A stretch of 54,669 bases of DNA from Deltaproteobacteria bacterium (lineage in GTDB: Bacteria > SAR324 > JACQKK01), in NCBI GenBank assembly GCA_029858505.1, contig JAOUEW010000010.1, forward strand, positions 1-54,669, read 5' to 3'. Under the pieces are notes generated by a model. The model did not search any database, was not told where the DNA came from, and saw nothing but the letters and a program-made list of their open reading frames with translations. A program made the position numbers and the translations under genes. Positions 32,711 to 41,673 of this stretch are shown here, in pieces. Each line of letters begins with the position of its first letter. Position 1 is the first letter of the stretch.

Positions 32711-34873
32711 TTACGGCCAGAACAACACCCGTTGGTTTTGCCTGTCCCCCACGATCAGGTTATTCAGGTCGGCCCACAGCCAAGCGTAATTGTAGGTAAA
32801 GCACAGGGTTTGGGCCGAGGTCACCGCGCAGGTATTTCCGCTGGTCATGTTTGGCTCCCCCAGCACCACATCCGCCGCCTGGGCGTTGACCGTGGGCCAG
32901 CTGTTCCACACCATCACCCGGTTGGCGCCATCGGTAACAAACAATTGAACCCCGTTGGAATACACCCCGGCGGGATTGCACAGGGTGGTTGCCGAGGGAA
33001 GCGGGCAGGCGTTGGTGGTGAACCCGGCTTGGCCCAGCACAATATTGGCCGCCTGGCCATTGGCGGTGGGAAAGGTGTTCCACAGCAAAACCCGGCTGTT
33101 ACCGTAGTCCGCCACGGCCAGTTTGGTCCCATCGGTCCATATCCCAGAGGGGAAGTTCATGGTGGAGGCGGTGGGGGTTGCGCCCTGATTGATTAAACCG
33201 CCGGTGAAATTGGCCTGCCCCAGCACCAAGCTGGCGTTGGCGCCGTTGGCGGTGGGGATCGTATTGTAAATCAGCACCCGGTTACATCTACTATCGGCGA
33301 TCAGCAGTTTGCCCCCCCCCAAACCGACCCCCCAGGTTCCTTTGATGGTATTTGTGGCGCAGGCTGCGGTTACCGTGACAAAGTCTAACTGCCCCACCAC
33401 CACGCTGGCCGCCGTACCGGTGGTCGTAGGCAGGGGACTCCAAATCATCACCCGGGCAAAACCATCGTCCGATACGGCCAAGTGGGTGGCGTCGGCATCC
33501 ATGGCCATCACCCAGCCAAAATTCGAAGCATCTAACGTTCCTGCTCCAACGGCAGTCAAAGCGGTGGACCCCAGCACAAAGTCGGCTGGCGTGTTGATGG
33601 CCGTGGGGACGGCCAAATAACCTTTGACATATGTGTTGTTGTCCTCCGCCACATACATCCGTCCGCCAGCCACGGCTACTCCCGTGGGACCTCGCATCAA
33701 CGTGGAACTGGTTCCCCCAGTTGAAGACACAAACCCCGGTTGCCCCAGCACAAGGCTGGCGGCTTGGCTGGTGGTGAGGGGGATAATGCCCGCCACGCCG
33801 CTGGCCGTGGCGGCCAGGCTGTAATTCGGCACTTCGTCGTAGGCCAAGATTTTATAGGTATAACTGGTTCCATTGGTCAGCCCGACATCCTGCGCCTGAT
33901 TGGTGCCCGCCGCGATATTCCCCACCAGTTGCCAGCCTGTCCCCCCGCAGGGGGCATCGGTGGCCCCCACCACGGCCCGGCACACGTGCATTCCTTTGTA
34001 GTCAGCATCGGCGGGGGGCGTCCACACCACCATGGTGCTGCCGCTGCCGCCGTTTTTTATTTTCATCCCGGTGGGGGCGGAAGGCGCGGTGATATCGGTG
34101 ACCTTAAGGGTCACGTTTTGCGTGGCCGTAGCCCCCTTGGAATCGGTAACGGTAACAGCCAGGGTGTAATTTTCCGGGCTGGCCAGCCCCAACCCCGAAG
34201 CCGTTCCGGTGAGGGTGCCCGTGGCGGGGTCCATGGAGAACGCCACGGCGGTCAGGGTGCCGGTGGGTTGACCGGTCATGGTGTAAGAGATCGTATCCGC
34301 GTTGGTGGCGATGTCTACATCTCCCCCGGTGAGCCCCATGTTGGCCAGTGTGATGTTGACCGCCGTGCCGCTGTTCACGTTCTGAATCACCGGAACCCCT
34401 GTTAGGGTGGGGGCATCGTTCACTGGGGTGATGGTCAGCGGAACAGTGACTGTTGTTGAAGCGTTGCCCGTTGGAAGGGTGTCGTCTGTGGCCACCGCGC
34501 TGAAACTGTCGGTCCCGTTATAATTCGGATTGGGGGTGTAGGTACAGGCAAAGGTAAACGTGTATCCCGCGGCGGCGCTACCACTGGTGGTGCTGGCCGC
34601 CGTGGGGCAAACGAGGGCGCCATGGATGGTTGTTGGTGATACCGCCAGGGTCACCACGGCAGAGTCGGTGTCGGTCACCGTAAGGGTTACATTCAAAACG
34701 GTATCTTCCAGGGTGGTGGCCTGGGCGGTGGTCGGGGCCAGGATGATCGGACAATAGCCGCAGGTGGGCAGCAGGAATTCCGTTCCCCGATACACCTTGG
34801 GAATTTGGCAGCCAGAAAGGAACAAAGGGATGGCCAACGAAACAAGCGGCAGAATAGCGCGATGGGAAAACAT
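32711..34873 (-). CDS. Lipoprotein with Ig-like, FN3 and six-repeat beta-propeller domains (paralogue B)
   Basis: 720 residues from ATG 34873 (GGAG 9 nt upstream), exactly the length of paralogue A at 14961. The lipobox LFLSGC is followed by QIPKVYRGT and LPTCGYCP. Then two Ig/cadherin-like domains (PVNDAPTLTG; FSMDPATGTLTGTASGLGL), an FN3-like domain (APSAPTGMKIKNGG to YDEVPNYS) and six propeller repeats of the form NRVLIYNTIPTANG plus LVLGQANF, ending NQRVLFWP. It carries more Cys pairs in the propeller than paralogue A (for example VTAACATN and NACP), which may form disulfides. Ligand unknown. An in-frame ATG at 34897 is a less likely start. Confidence 0.85.
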   Translation of the reverse strand: MFSHRAILPLVSLAIPLFLSGCQIPKVYRGTEFLLPTCGYCPIILAPTTAQATTLEDTVLNVTLTVTDTDSAVVTLAVSPTTIHGALVCPTAASTTSGSAAAGYTFTFACTYTPNPNYNGTDSFSAVATDDTLPTGNASTTVTVPLTITPVNDAPTLTGVPVIQNVNSGTAVNITLANMGLTGGDVDIATNADTISYTMTGQPTGTLTAVAFSMDPATGTLTGTASGLGLASPENYTLAVTVTDSKGATATQNVTLKVTDITAPSAPTGMKIKNGGSGSTMVVWTPPADADYKGMHVCRAVVGATDAPCGGTGWQLVGNIAAGTNQAQDVGLTNGTSYTYKILAYDEVPNYSLAATASGVAGIIPLTTSQAASLVLGQPGFVSSTGGTSSTLMRGPTGVAVAGGRMYVAEDNNTYVKGYLAVPTAINTPADFVLGSTALTAVGAGTLDASNFGWVMAMDADATHLAVSDDGFARVMIWSPLPTTTGTAASVVVGQLDFVTVTAACATNTIKGTWGVGLGGGKLLIADSRCNRVLIYNTIPTANGANASLVLGQANFTGGLINQGATPTASTMNFPSGIWTDGTKLAVADYGNSRVLLWNTFPTANGQAANIVLGQAGFTTNACPLPSATTLCNPAGVYSNGVQLFVTDGANRVMVWNSWPTVNAQAADVVLGEPNMTSGNTCAVTSAQTLCFTYNYAWLWADLNNLIVGDRQNQRVLFWP

Positions 34874-34930
34874 GAGGGATATCTCCGTGAGTGGCATCGC
34901 AGAACGTCCCCACGTTATTGCGCTTAGTGG

Positions 34931-34959
34931 ATCGTAAAAAAAAGGGGGTATATTGTCAA
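34931..34959 (-). promoter_or_regulatory. Sigma-70 promoter of propeller lipoprotein B
   Basis: On the minus strand TTGACA (34959-34954) and TACGAT (34936-34931) are separated by 17 bp that include an eight-T tract. It would give a leader of about 50 nt. Confidence 0.6.
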
Positions 34960-35000
34960 CCTCCAGGCGGTGCTCCGGGGGCCGGGCGGGTAGCGGCCCC

Positions 35001-37433
35001 CTACCCTTGAAATTTCCGGTTCAGGGCATCCAGAATATTCGGCAGGTTCTCTTTGGTCAGCGGGCCTTTGGGTAACACCGGCAAGGTTGGCTGAGCCGGG
35101 TGGTTTGGAACCTTGCCCCCGGCGCTCTTTTTCTTCATTTCTCCCGTTCCCCTGCCGTCTCCCAGGCTCGGCCCGTCGGCCTTTCCTCCGGCTTTCTTTT
35201 CGCCTTCTTCCGACCGCATGGTGAGGGCAATCCGCTTGCGCTGCAAGTCTACCTCCACCACCCGCACCACCACTGGCTGGCCCACCTTCAGCACGCTGGC
35301 GGGGTCTTTCACGTAGGTATCGGCCACCTGAGACACATGTACCAAGCCGTCTTGATGCACCCCAATGTCTACAAAGGCCCCAAAGTGAGTCACATTGGTC
35401 ACCACCCCGTTCAGTTTCATGCCGGGGGTCAGGTGTTCCATGTCGGTCACGGTCTCGTCAAAAGCCACGGTTTGGTGGTCTTCGCGGGGGTCCCGGCCAG
35501 GTTTTTTCAACTCGGCCAAAATGTCGTGGAGGGTGGGCAGGCCCAGTTCTCCCTCGGCGTAGGTTTCTGGGTGAATCTTGGAAATCAAATCCAAGTTGGC
35601 AATCAACTCTTGCAGCGTCACCCCCAGGTCCTGGGCCATTTTTTCCACCACCGGGTAGCGCTCGGGGTGCACTGCGGAGTTGTCCAACGGTTGAGGTGAG
35701 CCCGGAATGCGTAAAAACCCCGCGCACTGTTGAAAGCTTTTAGGCCCCAGCCCCGGCACTTGGGTGAGGGCTTGGCGGCTGGGGAAGGGGCCGTGGCCGT
35801 CGCGGTGGGCCACGATGGACTTGGCCAGGGCCGGGCCAATGCCAGACACATAGCGCAGCAGGGGCGCGCTGGCGGTGTTCAGGTTCACCCCCACGTGGTT
35901 CACCGCCGACTCCACGGTTTCGTCCAGGCCCCTCTTCAGCTTGGTTTGGTTCACGTCGTGTTGATATTGCCCCACGCCGATGGACTTGGGGTCAATCTTC
36001 ACCAGTTCCGCCAGGGGGTCCTGATAGCGCCGGGCGATGGACACCGCCCCCCGCAGGGTCACGTCCAGGTCGGGGAATTCCTCCCGGGCCAGGTCCGAGG
36101 CCGAATACACCGAAGCCCCCGATTCGTTCACCATCAAAGGCCGGGCGGTCAGGCCATGGGCCGACACCACCGCCCGCACAAAGGCCATCATCTCCCGAGA
36201 ACCCGTGCCGTTGCCCACCACCAGCACTTCCACCCCATGCTTGGCGGCCTGTTCGGCCAGCACCTTGGCGGCGGCGGCTTCTTGCTTTTGGGGGGGAAGG
36301 GGATAAAACGTGCCCAGTTCCAGCAGGCGGCCGGTTTTGTCTACCACCACCCACTTGCTGCCGGTGCGCAGGCCGGGGTCTATGCCCATCACCACCCGGT
36401 GCCCCCCCGGCGGGGCCAGCAGCAGGTGCTTCAGGTTTTCGCCAAACATGGCAATCGAGGCGTTGTCCGAGGCTTCTTTCAGGGCCAGCCGCACGTCAAT
36501 CTCCACCGCCGGGGCAATCAGCCGCTCCAGGGCGTCGGTGAGGGCCAGGTTCCACTCCAGGGCGGGGCGCCCCGTGGCTTGGGCGGCCCACATGCCCTGC
36601 AGCCGGGCGGCCAGCACGCCCTCCTCCACGCGAATGCGCACCCGCAGCACTTTTTCTTTCTCGCCCCGGTTCAGGGCCAAGTAACGGTGGGGGGGAATTT
36701 TCTTCAGGGCCTCGGAATGATCGTAATACCCGGAAAACTTGGTGACCTGTTGGGCAAAATCTGGCGCGGCGGTGGCAGACAACACCCCCTGCTCCCAGGT
36801 AATCTGCCGCACCATTTGGCGGGTGGCCGCGTCATCGGCCACGGCCTCGGCCTGAATATCCCGGCAGCCAGCCCAGGCTTCTTCCACGGTCAGGCTGGCT
36901 GGCAGGCCATCTTCCCGCTTGCCGTCTTTCGCCAACACGGGGGGCTTGCCCTGGGGCTGGGGGCCGCCGGTTTGGTTATAGGCCGCCACAAAAGCCGCGA
37001 TCTGCCGATCGAGTTCCGCGTCGGGGAGGTTGTCTTGGAAAATGGCATGGGCCAGGGGCTCCAGACCCTTTTCTTTGGCCATTTGGGCCCGGGTGCGCCG
37101 CTTGGGGCGAAAGGGCAAATACAGGTCTTCCAGTTCTTGCTTGGTGTGGGCCGCCAGAATTTTCCCCCGCAGTTCAGGGGTCAGCTTGCCCTGTTCTTCA
37201 ATGCTGGCCAGCACGGCCGTCCGCCGCTCTTCCAACTCTCGCAGATACTCGGCCCGGTCCCGCACGTCGCGGATCTGCACTTCGTCCAGACCACCGGTGG
37301 CCTCTTTGCGGTAGCGGGCAATGAAGGGAATGGTGTTGGCGTCATCCAACAGGGTCAGGGCGGCTTGCACCTGGGGGGCCCGCAGGTTCAATTCGCCAGC
37401 CAGGGCGGCAATCAGGTCCATCAAAGGCTCCAT
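35001..37433 (-). CDS. tex: Tex-family RNA-binding transcriptional accessory protein
   Basis: 810 residues. Order of domains: N-terminal helical region (MDLIAALAGELNLR; NTIPFIARYRKEATGGLDEVQIRD), a YqgF/RNase H-like core (MGIDPGLRTGSKWVVVD; VLVVGNGTGSREM), helix-hairpin-helix (YVSGIGPALAKSIVAHRDGHGPF) and an S1 RNA-binding domain (GMKLNGVVTNVTHFGAFVDIGVHQDGL in part). A basic, Gly/Lys-rich tail of about 70 residues follows. Tex binds nucleic acids and influences transcription and stress resistance; its exact role is unsettled. Stands alone on the minus strand. Confidence 0.95.
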   Translation of the reverse strand: MEPLMDLIAALAGELNLRAPQVQAALTLLDDANTIPFIARYRKEATGGLDEVQIRDVRDRAEYLRELEERRTAVLASIEEQGKLTPELRGKILAAHTKQELEDLYLPFRPKRRTRAQMAKEKGLEPLAHAIFQDNLPDAELDRQIAAFVAAYNQTGGPQPQGKPPVLAKDGKREDGLPASLTVEEAWAGCRDIQAEAVADDAATRQMVRQITWEQGVLSATAAPDFAQQVTKFSGYYDHSEALKKIPPHRYLALNRGEKEKVLRVRIRVEEGVLAARLQGMWAAQATGRPALEWNLALTDALERLIAPAVEIDVRLALKEASDNASIAMFGENLKHLLLAPPGGHRVVMGIDPGLRTGSKWVVVDKTGRLLELGTFYPLPPQKQEAAAAKVLAEQAAKHGVEVLVVGNGTGSREMMAFVRAVVSAHGLTARPLMVNESGASVYSASDLAREEFPDLDVTLRGAVSIARRYQDPLAELVKIDPKSIGVGQYQHDVNQTKLKRGLDETVESAVNHVGVNLNTASAPLLRYVSGIGPALAKSIVAHRDGHGPFPSRQALTQVPGLGPKSFQQCAGFLRIPGSPQPLDNSAVHPERYPVVEKMAQDLGVTLQELIANLDLISKIHPETYAEGELGLPTLHDILAELKKPGRDPREDHQTVAFDETVTDMEHLTPGMKLNGVVTNVTHFGAFVDIGVHQDGLVHVSQVADTYVKDPASVLKVGQPVVVRVVEVDLQRKRIALTMRSEEGEKKAGGKADGPSLGDGRGTGEMKKKSAGGKVPNHPAQPTLPVLPKGPLTKENLPNILDALNRKFQG

Positions 37434-37900
37434 GCGTGGGGGGAATCGGGTCTTCCAAGACCCTTGAACACTTCAGAAGCCAAACGATAACCGGTCGGGG
37501 GCAAGGGGGCAAGGGGGCAAGGGAAGAGAGATGGGAGGGAGAAAGAATATAGAGTCTTAAAACTTATTAACTCGTAGAGTTTGACGAATGAATAAAAACG
37601 GGTATATTATCTGACGGCATTTAAGGCGCCTCCTTTTATTGGATAGCGAACGGTTTAAAGCGGTTGAAAATAATTCGACCAAAGGAAAAATCATAGAAGA
37701 ACATAGAAGAAACAGGGCAGTTGAGGATTAAGGCCGCCATCGTCTTCCTCATTCCCTTCAAGACACATGTTTTGTAGGGCGCATAATATCACACCGCGAA
37801 TTGTTTTTGAACCTAGCGATAATCCGCATAATTTTATATATTGAGAGACCTGAAATATGCGATATTTTGGCCGGGGAAATCTAGCATTGTGGGGGGAAAC
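37434..37900 (+). other. Divergent intergenic region tex / histidine kinase, with a possible promoter
   Basis: 467 bp. A short GGGGGCAA tandem repeat sits at 37497-37521. The rest is AT-rich. For the plus-strand kinase, TTGAAC (37807-37812) and TAATTT (37829-37834) are 16 bp apart. No ORF with a ribosome site, no R1 or R2 element and no RNA gene is recognisable. Confidence 0.4.
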
Positions 37901-39577
37901 ATGAGCCTGTCTATCCGCGCCAAAATCATTCTGTTGTTTTCCCTGGTGGGGGCCCTGATTGTGGGGGGGTCTTCCTGGGCCGGTTATCTGCTGCTGAAAA
38001 GCGCCCTTACCCAATCCATGTCCAAACGCATTCAAGACATCGCCCTCACCGGGGCGGCGGGCTTGAATACCGAGACTCTGCAAAAACTAGAACAGCGCCT
38101 TTCCCCCAACCTTCCCCCGGCCCAGGTGTCCCGGGTAGAGCAATCCCCCGAATACAAACAAATCTCTGATCAGTTGAACGCCATCCGCCAGGTGGAACCG
38201 GAGTTGATCCACTTTGCCTACATCATGGTGCCGGGGGAGCAGCCCAACCTGGGCCGCTTTGTGGTGGATGCCGACCTGCTGGCAGACCGGGAGAACATTC
38301 AACAGGGCAACATTCCCCCCAACTCGCCCTTGTCTGGGTTTGACCAACCTTTCGACGTGTCATCCGCTGACATGCGTTTCTTGCGGCAGGCCATGACCGA
38401 ACGGCGACTGATGGTGGAACCCGAACCCGTGTACGACCAGGAATACCAGACCCGCTCCCTGTCGGCCTACGCCCCCATTTTTTCTGCCGACGGCAAGACC
38501 TTTCTGGGGGTGCTGGGGTTGGACATGAGCGATGAAAACATGCGGGCCACCCTGGAAAAAATCACCCTGGGGTTCATGGCCATCACCGCGGGGGGCGTCA
38601 TCGTTTTGTTCTTGGCCATGTTTCTGGCCGGAAGTTTTGTGACCCGGGGCATTCAAGACTTGGTGCGGGTTTTGGAGCACGGGGCGGCGTTGCCAGGGGC
38701 GGCAGACTGGGCAGAACCCCCCCAGGGCAAATCCCAAGACCCCCGGTCAGGGTTCCGGGCCATGGCCCAGGCCGTGGCCGGAATCATCGCCGGGGCCGAC
38801 TGGCTGCACAAAGAAACCCTCCTCCACAAGCAGCACGAGCAAGACCTGACCAAGGCGATGCATCAGGCCCAGGCCGAACGGGAAACCGCCAAAAAGGCCA
38901 TTCGGCAAAAGAACCGGTTTGTTTCCCTGCTGGCCCACGACATCCGCTCGCCGGTGTCGGCCATGATGGTGATGGCCGAAACCCTGAAACTGGACGACCA
39001 CCCCTTAAGCCCAGAACAGGAAGAAACCGTGAACCGCATTCGGGTGCGGGGAGAAAGCTTTCTCAAGATGGTGGATGAACTGGTGCGGTTTACCCAAATG
39101 CAGGGGGAAAGCCCCCAAATGGACCTGCAATGGTTTTCCCCCCTCGACATCATTCAAGAGGTGTTGACCCTGGGGGTGCTGGGGGCCCGCAAGGGCATCA
39201 CCCTGGAAAATAAACTGGAGAGCCACCACACCCTGTTCGCCGACCCGGTGCTGTTCCGGGAAGTTTTGCAAAACCTGGTGGTGAACGCCATCAAGTTCTG
39301 CCGCCCAGGAGACACCATCACCCTGGCCATGGTGGACCCCCAAACCCTCATCGTCACCGACACCGGGCCGGGCATTTCCCCGGACATCCTCCCCAACCTG
39401 TTCCGGGAAGACGTGCGCACCACCACCCTAGGCAGCCAGGGAGAAGTAGGCAGCGGCTTGGGGCTGCCCCTGGCCCACCAAATCATGTCGGCCATGGGGG
39501 GTTCCATTCAGGTGGAATCCATTCCGGGCAAAGGGGCCGTGTTCTTGCTGCGGTTCCCCACGCCCCACAAAAAATAA
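37901..39577 (+). CDS. Membrane sensor histidine kinase
   Basis: 558 residues from ATG 37901 (GGGGGG 4 nt upstream). TM1 (IILLFSLVGALIVGG) and TM2 near residue 230 (GFMAITAGGVIVLFLAMFLAG) enclose a sensor region of about 190 residues with the pattern FAYIMVP and GVLGLDMSD, a Cache/PDC-like fold. After a coiled linker, the dimerisation helix carries His346 in LLAHDIRSPVSAM. The ATPase domain has the N box LVVNAIKFC, G1 DTGPGIS and G2 GSGLGLPLAHQIM. It should autophosphorylate on His346 in response to an extracytoplasmic signal. No response-regulator gene lies beside it, so the partner is elsewhere. Confidence 0.9.
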   Translation: MSLSIRAKIILLFSLVGALIVGGSSWAGYLLLKSALTQSMSKRIQDIALTGAAGLNTETLQKLEQRLSPNLPPAQVSRVEQSPEYKQISDQLNAIRQVEPELIHFAYIMVPGEQPNLGRFVVDADLLADRENIQQGNIPPNSPLSGFDQPFDVSSADMRFLRQAMTERRLMVEPEPVYDQEYQTRSLSAYAPIFSADGKTFLGVLGLDMSDENMRATLEKITLGFMAITAGGVIVLFLAMFLAGSFVTRGIQDLVRVLEHGAALPGAADWAEPPQGKSQDPRSGFRAMAQAVAGIIAGADWLHKETLLHKQHEQDLTKAMHQAQAERETAKKAIRQKNRFVSLLAHDIRSPVSAMMVMAETLKLDDHPLSPEQEETVNRIRVRGESFLKMVDELVRFTQMQGESPQMDLQWFSPLDIIQEVLTLGVLGARKGITLENKLESHHTLFADPVLFREVLQNLVVNAIKFCRPGDTITLAMVDPQTLIVTDTGPGISPDILPNLFREDVRTTTLGSQGEVGSGLGLPLAHQIMSAMGGSIQVESIPGKGAVFLLRFPTPHKK

Positions 39578-39642
39578 CCCGAGTCTCTGTTCTTCTGGCC
39601 CGGTTCCGGTGTAGGGTATAGCCAACCCCCAGCGGAACCCCC

Positions 39643-40983
39643 ATGCCATCACACATTTCCTCCTCTTCTCCATTCACTCCATCGGTTGATCAGGATTTCT
39701 CCCGCGAGCGGGAAGAAAGCCAGTCCCTCCGCTGGCCCCTCCACCCCTCGTTCTATCTTCCCCACTCCGTCCGCTCGGTGGCGGGGGTGTTCCCGACGGT
39801 GTACGGCCTGCTGGGGCGGCAGGTGCCCCCCGCCCTGGCCCCCCATCTCTCCCCGCCCTTGTTTTCGTTTTTGCCCCAGGGGTCTCCCCGCTCCGCCGGG
39901 CGGGTGCTGTTTTTACTGCTGGACAGCCTGGGGTTTAAAGAACTGGCTCAGGCGCCGGTGTTGTCGCGGTTGTACCAACGCCATGGCACTTGGATCACCT
40001 CGGTGTTTCCCACGGTCACCTCCACCGCCACCACCTCGTTGTATCAGGGGCTGTCTCCCGCCCGGCACGGCATGGCGGGCCATGTGGTGTGGATGGAACC
40101 CCCTGGGCTGCTGGTGGATACCCTGCGCATGATCCCCGCCATGGAGCTGGAAAAAAATGCTCAGCCGCTGGACCCCCGCCCGTGGCGGGGTGCCCCAGGG
40201 CTGGCCGGGCTGCCCGCGGGGCAGGGGGCCCCCGGCATGTTGCTGCTGAACCGCTCCATTTTGGGGTCGGGGCTGTCGGGGGTGAACCACCCCCGGGAGC
40301 GGCTGGCCGGTTATGGTGAACCGCTGGAGGGCGCCAGCCTGGGGGCCAACCTGCTGGCCGGGCTGCCCGGCGGCTGGGTGGGGTGGTATCTGCCCACGAT
40401 CGACTATCTCTCCCACGGCTTTGGGGGGGTCTCGCCCGAAGTCACCCAGGCGCTGCATCAAATCGAGGAGAATCTGACTTGGCTGGCCCGGCGGCTGGCG
40501 CCGGAAGTGCTGGCCGATACCACCCTGGTGGTGGCCTCGGACCATGGGCAAAGCCTGATTCAGCGGCGGGTGAACCTGAAAGGGCCCGCCCTGGATGCCC
40601 TTACCCCCCTGACCCGGGGCATTGGTTTTTCTGGCCGGGTGCTGCATGTGTATCTGCGAGACGGCCTGGGCAAACCCCAACTGCAACAGGCCGCCCAAGC
40701 GCTGGAACAACTGGCCGGAGAACACGGACGAGTGGTGGGGTTTGCCCAGGCCCGCCCATGGCTGGGGGAGGGGGGAGAAGAGCATTCGTTGAGCGAGGAG
40801 GCCCTGCGCCGCAGGCTGGGCGACTGGCTGGTGGTGCTGGAGGAAGGCATCCACTGGGACAAAACCGGAACCCCCATGGAGACCCACCGCCACAGCACCC
40901 CCCTGGTCAGCCAGCACGGGGGCTTGGCCTGGGACGAAATGGTGGTCCCCCTGATTGTCGCCCCCCTGTCGGAAGTGCTGTGA
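39643..40983 (+). CDS. Alkaline-phosphatase-superfamily phosphodiesterase / nucleotide pyrophosphatase
   Basis: 446 residues. All metal and catalytic positions of the type I phosphodiesterase family are found: Asp94 in LLLLDSLG, nucleophile Thr124 in VFPTVTSTATTS, Asp254 and His258 in IDYLSHG, Asp300-His301 in ASDHG, and His425 in QHGGL. That supports a two-zinc hydrolase of phosphodiesters or phosphomonoesters. No signal peptide is visible, although most homologues are exported, so it may be cytoplasmic; the first 35 residues are low complexity (Ser/Pro). The substrate is unknown. An R2 repeat cluster follows immediately. Confidence 0.85.
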   Translation: MPSHISSSSPFTPSVDQDFSREREESQSLRWPLHPSFYLPHSVRSVAGVFPTVYGLLGRQVPPALAPHLSPPLFSFLPQGSPRSAGRVLFLLLDSLGFKELAQAPVLSRLYQRHGTWITSVFPTVTSTATTSLYQGLSPARHGMAGHVVWMEPPGLLVDTLRMIPAMELEKNAQPLDPRPWRGAPGLAGLPAGQGAPGMLLLNRSILGSGLSGVNHPRERLAGYGEPLEGASLGANLLAGLPGGWVGWYLPTIDYLSHGFGGVSPEVTQALHQIEENLTWLARRLAPEVLADTTLVVASDHGQSLIQRRVNLKGPALDALTPLTRGIGFSGRVLHVYLRDGLGKPQLQQAAQALEQLAGEHGRVVGFAQARPWLGEGGEEHSLSEEALRRRLGDWLVVLEEGIHWDKTGTPMETHRHSTPLVSQHGGLAWDEMVVPLIVAPLSEVL

Positions 40984-40992
40984 AAAAAAATG

Positions 40993-41083
40993 GTTCGAAG
41001 CCAACGGTTATTCTTTACAACCGTTCAGTTGGGGAAACAAGACGGAAGCAATCACTTCAATCTTCGACTTCTCTCTTGTTCCA
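40993..41083 (+). repeat. R2 element, degenerate copy
   Basis: Reads TTCGAAGCCAACGGTTATT, then CCGTTCAG, GACGGAAGCAATCAC and CTTGTTCC, aligning over about 90 bp with the middle of the two intact R2 copies that follow. Its ends are lost. Confidence 0.6.
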
Positions 41084-41086
41084 AAC

Positions 41087-41276
41087 AGCACCCCTCCCTG
41101 GCACCTTCGGTGCCTGTCCCTCCCCTTCGTGGAGGGACAATGCTCGAAGCCATCGGATATTGTTTTTTCCGTTCGGAATATGAAACCGGAAGAAAACAAT
41201 CACCCCACCCTCCGATTTCACGCTGTTCCCCTCCACGAAGGGGAGGGGATGCCCGTAGGGCAGGGGAGGGGTGCTG
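41087..41276 (+). repeat. R2 element, intact copy 1 (190 bp)
   Basis: Left end AGCACCCCTCCCTGGCACC and, inside, TCCCCTTCGTGGAGGG; the right end is the reverse complement (CCCTCCACGAAGGGGA, then GGGGAGGGGTGCT). These form inverted ends of about 48 bp. Each end also holds its own hairpin (GGCACC/GGTGCC at the left). The middle has CGAAGCCATCGGATATT and CCGTTCGGAATATG. No ORF of substance is encoded. Confidence 0.8.
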
Positions 41277-41298
41277 TTTGCAATTCGATTCATCCTAA

Positions 41299-41488
41299 AG
41301 CACCCCTCCCTGGCACCTTCGGTGCCTGTCCCTCCCCTTCGTGGAGGGACAATGCTCGAAGCCAACGGATTCTGTTTTTTCCGTTCGGAATATGAAACCG
41401 GAAGTAAACAATCACCCAACCCTCCGATTTCACGCTGTTCCCCTCCACGAAGGGGAGGGGATGCCCGTAGGGCAGGGGAGGGGTGCGG
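41299..41488 (+). repeat. R2 element, intact copy 2 (190 bp)
   Basis: Aligns to copy 1 without any gap at an offset of exactly 212 bp, with only a handful of base differences (for example CCATCGG against CCAACGG). The 22 bp between copies differ from the flanks. The two form a recent tandem duplication. The 690-bp gap 40984-41673 contains no gene. Confidence 0.85.
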
Positions 41489-41577
41489 TTGAAAAAGGGA
41501 AGGAAGCCAGCGCGTAACCCACCGGAATCGAGGATCGGGGTGCTGAAGGATGGAGCAGGTTGGAGCGGGATGGATCA

Positions 41578-41612
41578 AACAAAAAAAACAGGGCTGGCTT
41601 GTGGGCCAGCCC
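41578..41612 (-). terminator. Rho-independent terminator of lpxC
   Basis: GGGCTGGC (41591-41598) pairs with GCCAGCCC (41605-41612); on the minus strand it is followed by TG and a long T run. It lies 61 nt after the lpxC stop. Confidence 0.85.
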
Positions 41613-41673
41613 CGTAAGATTTTTGAGCGGATAATTGGACGGGAAATTCAGGACGACCCCCCCAGACCAGCCA

